Position numbers and translations under genes: made by a program
Notes under the pieces: model-generated
Databases searched by the model: none
Told to the model about the DNA's origin: nothing
What the model saw: only the letters and a program-made list of their open reading frames with translations
In this document: positions 59,462-64,000 of the stretch, piece after piece
How positions within the stretch are numbered: the first letter of the stretch is position 1
Layout: each line of letters begins with the position of its first letter
Assembly: GCF_002232035.1 (NCBI RefSeq)
Contig: NZ_NKXR01000013.1
Span: 17,374-81,373 of the forward strand
Length of the DNA: 64,000 bases
DNA from: Collinsella sp. TF06-26
GTDB taxonomy: Bacteria > Actinomycetota > Coriobacteriia > Coriobacteriales > Coriobacteriaceae
Direction of reading: 5' to 3'

Positions 59462-60397
59462 CTAATTGACACGTTTTCCATTGTGACCGAAGGGCGTCTG
59501 GGCGTGAAGGGCAAACTTGGAGGGCGCATACCTTCCATCCATCATGCGCTCGATAAGGCCCTCGAGTTCAAGCGAACCCAAGAGTTTGAGTACGCCGACA
59601 GCATCGAGCGAGACGAGCGCCGCGATGTCGTCGACCTTGAGCGGAGAGGCGATGAGCGCATGCATCACGGTCTGCTGCGTTGAATCCAGGTCGGCAATGC
59701 CGGGAGCATCGGGGCGCGAGTAGCGCAGGGTTCCATAGATGCGTGAGATAGCCATCTCGATAGATTCCTCGTCGATGATGCAGCAGGCACCGTTCGCAAT
59801 GAGGTAATTCGTGCCACGCGACTCGGGCGATAGGATCGACCCCGGTACGGCAAGAAGTTCTCGCCCCAAATCCATAGCAGCCTCGGCTGTAGAAAACGTC
59901 CCGGAAGGCATACCCGCCTCGGATACAAAGAGGGCTTGCGACAGGGCCGCGATCACGCGATTGCGGCGCGGAAAGGCAAACTTGCGAGGACCCATGCCCC
60001 ACGGGGAGATCGACACGACCGCGCCACCCGTATCGAGCGTGCGCGTAATAAGCCCCGCGCTCGAGCGCGGATAGACCACGTCGGCGCCCGTCCCCAGCAC
60101 CACGACGTGTTTGCCGCCAGCGTTGACCGCAGCCCAACCCGAGGCCTGGTCGCAACCGACCGCGCCGCCCGAAACTACCGTCACTCCCGCCTCGACCGCC
60201 ACCTTTGCCGCAAGCTCTGCCACGGCAAGACCATACGGCGAGGCTTTGCGCGCGCCGATGATGGAGAGCGCGGGCGTCGAAAGCACCTCGGGGTTGCCGC
60301 GCACATAAAGCGTCTGGGGTACATCAGAAAGCTCCAAAACGGTCTCGGGATACAACGCATCACCTGGATGCAGCTCAAAGGTCCCCTCGGCCATCAT
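59462..60397 (-). CDS. dprA: DNA processing protein DprA (Smf)
   Basis: DprA protects internalised single-stranded DNA and loads RecA during transformation. The 312-aa product lacks the N-terminal SAM-like domain. It begins almost directly with the extended Rossmann fold: LYVRGNPEVL, IIGARKASPYG (about 46-56), VVSGGAVGCDQASGWAAV, PRRNRVIAALSQALFVSEA. A C-terminal winged-helix (DML1-like) domain follows (about 240-300). Tandem ATGs at 60397 and 60394, with AAGGAGG upstream; the start overlaps the comM stop. It ends the yraN-comM-dprA set that carries the putative competence element. Confidence 0.95.
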   Translation of the reverse strand: MMAEGTFELHPGDALYPETVLELSDVPQTLYVRGNPEVLSTPALSIIGARKASPYGLAVAELAAKVAVEAGVTVVSGGAVGCDQASGWAAVNAGGKHVVVLGTGADVVYPRSSAGLITRTLDTGGAVVSISPWGMGPRKFAFPRRNRVIAALSQALFVSEAGMPSGTFSTAEAAMDLGRELLAVPGSILSPESRGTNYLIANGACCIIDEESIEMAISRIYGTLRYSRPDAPGIADLDSTQQTVMHALIASPLKVDDIAALVSLDAVGVLKLLGSLELEGLIERMMDGRYAPSKFALHAQTPFGHNGKRVN

Positions 60398-61917
60398 TGG
60401 TCCCTCCTTCCCTGGTACATCGCCGCCTCGAGCACATGGTCCTGCGTCACCTGCTCGCTCTCGGCGACATCTGCGATCGTACGCGCAATGCGAACCAGGC
60501 GCACGATGCCGCGGCCCGTGAGATGCGTGCGTTTGGACAGGCCGAGCACACACTTCTCCGCCGCATCATCGAGCTCAAAGGTCGAAACGACGCCGTCAAT
60601 GGACCGTGTCTCGTCATCCTCGGCCTCGGCATCCGCATCGTCCATACGGGATTCGCGCCAGGCGCGAAAGGCGCGACCGCGCACAACGTAGTCACGTAAC
60701 TCAGCTGACGACATGCCCTCCGCGCCCTCGATAATCACCTGAGGGTCGGGACGGGTCACATCGATCATCATGTCGATACGGTCGGCCAAAGGACCGCGCA
60801 GTTTAGACCGATAGCGCTCGACCATCGCCGCCGAGCAGCGACACGGTACCTCACGATCGCCCAAAAAGCCGCAGGGGCAGGGATTGCTCGCAGCCAGCAG
60901 CTGAAAGCGCGACGGGAAGGTAAAGGCCCCGTCGACGCGTACGATCCTCACATAGCCGCGCTCGATGGGTTGACGCAGCGTCTGCAGCACACCCGTGGGA
61001 AACTCGGCAAGCTCGTCCAAAAAGAGCACGCCGCCATGAGCAAGGCTGATCTCACCCGGGTGCACCGGGCGCCCGCCGCCGATAAGGCCTGCGGTCGAAA
61101 TACTGTGGTGGGGACTGCGGAAGGGCCGGTGCCCCGCCAACAAGCCATCGATGTTCTCGCCCAAGACCGAATGGATGCACAGCGCCTCCTGCTGGTCCTC
61201 AACGGAAAGCTCGGGCAGGATGCCGGTCATACGGCGCGCGAGCATGGTCTTACCCGAACCGGGCGAGCCGATCATGAGCAGGCCGAGCTCGCCGGCGGCC
61301 GCAAGCGCCATGCCGCGTTTAGCGACTTCCTGCCCCAGTACGTCGGCATAGTCGAGCTCGGGCTCAAAGGTCGCCTCGACGCCCTCAGAATCCAAGTAGT
61401 GCCGCGCGGCATCGCCCATGCCGCGAGCAAGCTGAGACAGATGATCGATAAATCCGCAATCCACGCCCGCAAGCGGCACATGCTGATCGGACCTGCCGGC
61501 GATAAAGGACAGCCCCATATCACGCGCCAATAGCTGAAACGCCACCTCGCCCTTGACAGGAAGCACCGTACCGTCCAAGCCGAGCTCGCCAGCGATAAGA
61601 CAACGATCGAGGTTGTCACGGGGAATCTGACCATCGGCCGCCAATACCGCGATGGCGATGGGCAGATCAAAGCCGCTACCGGTCTTGCGAATATCGCCGG
61701 GCGCCAGATTGACCGTAATGCCCGAGCGCGGGATCTCGAACCCGGCGGAGCGCATCGCGCAGCGAATACGACCGCGTGACTCCATCACCTCCATACTCGG
61801 AATGCCGAGCATCTGGATGCCCGGAACGCCGCCGGCAAGCGAGACCTCGACCGTGACGTGAATCGCCTCGACGCCGCGGATGCAGGCCGCGTGAACGGCA
61901 AACGTCTCGAACGCCAT
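60394..61917 (-). CDS. comM: ComM-type Mg-chelatase-like AAA+ ATPase
   Basis: ComM is a hexameric branch-migration helicase that helps integrate transforming DNA. The 507-aa product has the N-terminal Lon/ChlI-like domain (FAVHAACIRGVEAIHVTVEV ... GVPGIQMLGIPS), the AAA+ core with Walker A GSPGSGKTMLARRM (about 212-225) and Walker B GVLFLDELAEF, the zinc-finger-like insert CPCGFLGDREVPCRC, and the C-terminal Mg_chelatase_C domain. The true start is the ATG at 61915-61917 (MAFETFAVHAA), overlapping the yraN stop (TGATG); the ORF upstream of it is a shadow of yraN. Confidence 0.94.
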   Translation of the reverse strand: MAFETFAVHAACIRGVEAIHVTVEVSLAGGVPGIQMLGIPSMEVMESRGRIRCAMRSAGFEIPRSGITVNLAPGDIRKTGSGFDLPIAIAVLAADGQIPRDNLDRCLIAGELGLDGTVLPVKGEVAFQLLARDMGLSFIAGRSDQHVPLAGVDCGFIDHLSQLARGMGDAARHYLDSEGVEATFEPELDYADVLGQEVAKRGMALAAAGELGLLMIGSPGSGKTMLARRMTGILPELSVEDQQEALCIHSVLGENIDGLLAGHRPFRSPHHSISTAGLIGGGRPVHPGEISLAHGGVLFLDELAEFPTGVLQTLRQPIERGYVRIVRVDGAFTFPSRFQLLAASNPCPCGFLGDREVPCRCSAAMVERYRSKLRGPLADRIDMMIDVTRPDPQVIIEGAEGMSSAELRDYVVRGRAFRAWRESRMDDADAEAEDDETRSIDGVVSTFELDDAAEKCVLGLSKRTHLTGRGIVRLVRIARTIADVAESEQVTQDHVLEAAMYQGRRDQ

Positions 61918-62402
61918 CACGACACCTGCCAATCGAACGCGTTGTACTGATGCTCGATCTCGGCGATATGCCCGCCGCGAATGGTGACACCCACGGCATC
62001 GAAGCGAATCGCCTTGAGCGGATAATGCTCCATGAGATAGGAGCTTGCGATGCGGCGGTAGCGGCGTTGCTTTTGGGCGTCCACGGCCTCCTCGGGAAAG
62101 ACCCGCGTGCCGCAATCCAATGCAACGCGTCTGGTCTTGACCTCGGCCATCACCACGACATCGTCGAGCTCATCGAGCAGCACCAGATCGGCCTCGCCCT
62201 CGGAGCAACGATAACCCTGCTCCAGCAAGGTGTAGCCGCGCTCGTTAAAGTAGTCGATGGTGATCAGCTCGCCCAGCATGCCCAGCTCGCGGGGACTGAG
62301 TCCCTTGATAAACTCAGGCGTCATCGCCCCGCAGTCGAGCTCGCCGTTTTCCCAACGCTCCTTGAGCTGCTGCGTCTTGCTCTTTTTGCTTGCGGCACTC
62401 AT
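61917..62402 (-). CDS. yraN: YraN/UPF0102 family putative endonuclease
   Basis: A 161-aa protein with the YraN restriction-endonuclease-like core: LGMLGELITIDYFNERGYTLL, then EGEADLVLLD and the catalytic-type VVMAEVKTRR (E-x-K). Its role is unproven; in many bacteria it neighbours rnhB or comM, and it has been linked to nucleic-acid processing. An N-terminal Lys/Gln-rich stretch of about 45 residues precedes the core. ATG 62400-62402 with AAGGAG upstream. It is the first gene of yraN-comM-dprA, behind the rnhB terminator and the ACCAAA element. Confidence 0.9.
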   Translation of the reverse strand: MSAASKKSKTQQLKERWENGELDCGAMTPEFIKGLSPRELGMLGELITIDYFNERGYTLLEQGYRCSEGEADLVLLDELDDVVVMAEVKTRRVALDCGTRVFPEEAVDAQKQRRYRRIASSYLMEHYPLKAIRFDAVGVTIRGGHIAEIEHQYNAFDWQVS

Positions 62403-62474
62403 GGGGTCTCCTTTCCCGCACGCTGCATTGCCCCGATGATGAGGGCACCTTTCGTGCGGGTAAGTACCGGAAGC

Positions 62475-62494
62475 AAACCAAAAGCTGACCAAAT
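62475..62494 (-). promoter_or_regulatory. ACCAAA direct-repeat element upstream of yraN-comM-dprA (putative competence element)
   Basis: Plus strand AAACCAAAAG-CTGACCAAAT; ACCAAA starts at 62477 and 62488, 11 bp apart. 19 bases are identical to the comEA element at 33876-33894. It lies 72 bp before the yraN ATG and 6 bp beyond the T-run of the rnhB terminator. Confidence 0.65.
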
Positions 62495-62499
62495 GCCGT

Positions 62500-62542
62500 C
62501 AAAAAACGGGCCGTACGCAGCAATGGTGTTGCATACGGCCCG
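62500..62542 (-). terminator. Terminator of rnhB
   Basis: Minus strand CGGGCCGTA, 18-base loop, TACGGCCCG followed by TTTTTTG. It isolates yraN-comM-dprA from rnhB. Confidence 0.85.
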
Positions 62543-62565
62543 CTACCAGCAGGTTTATAAAACCC

Positions 62566-62588
62566 CAGAGGTCCCCGTCTCCACAATT
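62566..62588. repeat. 23-bp dispersed motif, copy 2
   Basis: CAGAGGTCCC-CGTCTCCACAATT, 20 of 23 bases identical to 5218-5240. It starts 3 bp after the rnhB stop. Confidence 0.5.
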
Positions 62589-62591
62589 GAC

Positions 62592-63380
62592 CTAGAAAAG
62601 GCGCTCAGTCTGCAGAAAGTTTCCGCAAAAGCTCACGCGGTGCAGTGGACAAAGTCCATGTTTGCGAATGGCCTCGATATGCTCGGGGCTTGCATAGCCC
62701 TTCGACTCGGCCAGATGGTACTCGGGATACTCGGCGTCGTACTCGACCATCATCTCGTCACGCGTGACCTTGGCCATGATGGACGCCGCGGCGATGCAGG
62801 CGATTTTGGCATCGCCCTTCACCACATCGCGCTCGTTAGGAACGGCGCCCAAGGGGTTGCCATCCATGAGGACGCAGTCGGGCTCGAGTCCCGTATCGGC
62901 CACGGCGCCCGCAACGGCGGTACGGATAGCACGGGCCATGCCCATCTCATCGATATCCTTCGGCGCGATATGGCAAAAACCGATCGCCGTCGCCACCTCG
63001 GCAATCTTCACTGAGAGCAACTCGCGGCGCGCGGGCGTGAGCTTTTTGGAATCGTTGATGCCCCAGACGCGCGGCTCCATAGGAAGACAGACGGCGCATA
63101 CCGTCAAAGGACCGGCCACCGATCCGCGACCCACCTCGTCGACACCAACGACCACCCCATCGCCGCCAAGCTCATGCATAAGCTCGTACATGTCATTGAC
63201 GCGCTCGCGCTCGGCAAGCTCTTTGTCATGGCGTTTGAGGGCGCGTTCACAAGCCTTGATCACCTGCTGGCGCGGGTCCTCGCGATAATGCTCCACGAGG
63301 GCGGGAATCTCCTCAAACGTAGCGCTCGCCAGCTCGCCGGCAACCTGCGATGCCGAAACCGAGCTCGTCATGTTGGCCAT
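62592..63380 (-). CDS. rnhB: Ribonuclease HII
   Basis: Removes misincorporated ribonucleotides and RNA primers from DNA. The 262-aa product has the catalytic VVGVDEVGRGSVAGP (Asp-Glu, about residues 82-83), the SKKLTPARRE block, CVLMDGNPLG and the final Asp region IAAASIMAKVTRDEMM. The first 75 residues are a helical extension before the RNase H fold, as in Bacillus RnhB. Start ATG 63378-63380 (MANMTSSVSA) with AAGGAGG 7 bp upstream. rplS-rnhB-yraN is a common order. Confidence 0.95.
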   Translation of the reverse strand: MANMTSSVSASQVAGELASATFEEIPALVEHYREDPRQQVIKACERALKRHDKELAERERVNDMYELMHELGGDGVVVGVDEVGRGSVAGPLTVCAVCLPMEPRVWGINDSKKLTPARRELLSVKIAEVATAIGFCHIAPKDIDEMGMARAIRTAVAGAVADTGLEPDCVLMDGNPLGAVPNERDVVKGDAKIACIAAASIMAKVTRDEMMVEYDAEYPEYHLAESKGYASPEHIEAIRKHGLCPLHRVSFCGNFLQTERLF

Positions 63381-63409
63381 ACCAGGCCCTCCTTGCATGC
63401 AAATCAGAT

Positions 63410-63439
63410 AAAAAGAAGGGCCACCCGAAGGTGACCCTT
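63410..63439 (-). terminator. Terminator of rplS
   Basis: Minus strand AAGGGTCACC-TTCG-GGTGGCCCTT followed by CTTTTT: a UUCG-tetraloop hairpin with T-run. Confidence 0.92.
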
Positions 63440-63473
63440 GTGTCCAAACGAGTGGACAGACGCTGCGATCTTC

Positions 63474-63815
63474 TTAGCGCTTCTCGGGGATGCGAGCAGC
63501 CTTGCCCACCTTGTCGCGGAGGTAGTACAGCTTGGCGCGACGGACGCGACCATGGCGAACGACCTCGAGCTTGGCGATCTTGGGGCTGTGAAGCGGGAAG
63601 GTACGCTCAACACCGACACCGAAGGACATCTTGCGGACGGTGAAGGTCTCGCGGGCACCGGCGCCGGCCATGCGGATGACGTCGCCCTGGAAGACCTGGA
63701 TGCGCTCGCGGTCGCCTTCCTTAATGCGGTAGTGAACCTTGACGTTGTCGGCGACGCGAACCTGAGGAATGTCCTCGCGGATCTGCTGACGCTCGATTGC
63801 GCGGATGTAATCCAT
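63474..63815 (-). CDS. rplS: Large ribosomal subunit protein bL19 (L19)
   Basis: 50S protein at the 30S-50S interface. The 113-aa product begins [20 protein letters not shown], has the [20 protein letters not shown] block and ends [18 protein letters not shown], all typical. The ATG at 63813-63815 has AAGGAA upstream; a TTG two codons earlier is unlikely. A hairpin in the leader (63838-63862) may serve autoregulation. Confidence 0.97.
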   Translation of the reverse strand: MDYIRAIERQQIREDIPQVRVADNVKVHYRIKEGDRERIQVFQGDVIRMAGAGARETFTVRKMSFGVGVERTFPLHSPKIAKLEVVRHGRVRRAKLYYLRDKVGKAARIPEKR

Positions 63816-63837
63816 GTGCAATTCCTTACTCTTCTAG

Positions 63838-63862
63838 AGGTGCCGTACCACCTTGGCCGGCA
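63838..63862 (-). promoter_or_regulatory. Hairpin in the rplS leader
   Basis: GTGCCG and CGGCAC pair over a 12-base loop about 25 bp before the rplS start. L19 leader elements are known in several phyla; the identity here is inferred from position. Confidence 0.4.
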
Positions 63863-63884
63863 CGTAGTTGAACAAACGTATTCG

Positions 63885-63912
63885 AGTATACACGCGCGGG
63901 TTTCTGCTGCAA
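63885..63912 (-). promoter_or_regulatory. Promoter of rplS
   Basis: -35 TTGCAG (63907-63912), 16-bp spacer, -10 TATACT (63885-63890) on the minus strand, about 70 bp before the start codon. Confidence 0.6.
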
Positions 63913-64000
63913 GAACAATTTTTTACGCAGACAAAAAGACAAAACCCGCCTTGATTCTCATCTTCATTGCAACAGCCTCAGGACTCAGCGCAACGCGTTG

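Noticed and set aside
60398..60553. 52-codon extension of DprA
   Set aside because: It is the out-of-frame reading of the comM 3' end; AAGGAGG fits the ATG at 60397.
61918..62115. 66-codon extension of ComM
   Set aside because: Out-of-frame reading of yraN; the family N terminus begins at the ATG overlapping the yraN stop.
63923..64000. 25-codon open frame entering from the right edge on the minus strand and ending in TAA
   Set aside because: Could be the tail of the gene upstream of rplS, but it shows no family signature and mixed third-position bases, so I do not annotate it.

Overview
The window looks like a chromosomal core region of a high-GC Gram-positive, most probably a member of the Coriobacteriia close to Collinsella. 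This is inferred from the GC-rich third codon positions, the actinobacterial-type integration host factor next to gmk, the Firmicutes-like gene clusters (recA-recX-rny-spoVS, rpsB-tsf-pyrH-frr-uppS-cdsA-dxr-rseP-ispG-proS) and an oxygen-independent, fermentative flavour (adhE, NAD-type pyrDK). I cannot name the species from sequence alone. About 60 genes are present. All but three confident ones (rpmB, adhE and a small phosphotransferase at 42.4-46.7 kb), including one RAYT remnant, lie on the minus strand. I saw no rRNA, tRNA, CRISPR array, prophage or intact insertion sequence.

Layout, read in the direction of minus-strand transcription from the right end: rplS; rnhB; a transformation cluster yraN-comM-dprA followed by trmFO and xerC; rpsB-tsf; pyrH-frr-uppS-cdsA-dxr-rseP-ispG-proS (envelope lipid precursors plus translation). 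Then comes the plus-strand island rpmB / RAYT remnant / adhE / phosphotransferase. Next are the pyrimidine operon pyrR-B-C-K-D-F behind an attenuator-like leader; mihF-gmk-rpoZ-thiI; comEA-comEC-holA; rpsT; a long operon lepA-dusB-hemW-dnaJ2-dnaJ-mtaB-phoH-ybeY-dgkA-era-recO; rpsO and pnp; and a 640-bp intergenic region holding two related structured inverted-repeat elements. The left part is rnj-ftsK-rodZ-like-yajQ-rimO-pgsA-cinA, then recA-recX, then rny-GHKL ATPase-spoVS, cut by the window edge.

Functionally the window gathers three machineries. The first is RNA decay (RNase Y, RNase J, PNPase, YbeY). The second is DNA uptake and recombination (ComEA, ComEC, DprA, ComM, YraN, CinA, RecA, RecX, RecO). 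The third is translation and tRNA modification.

The most exciting observation is a 20-bp element built from ACCAAA direct repeats exactly 11 bp apart. It sits upstream of comEA-comEC and of yraN-comM-dprA (19 bases identical between the two), and a longer version lies upstream of recA. In all three places it lies between the terminator of the preceding unit and the first gene. It looks like the operator or promoter of a competence regulon that I do not recognise from any described system. Next in interest are the two convergent hairpin elements at 14.5 and 14.9 kb, whose stems covary around an identical core, and a GHKL-type ATPase occupying the place that ymdB has in Bacillus.
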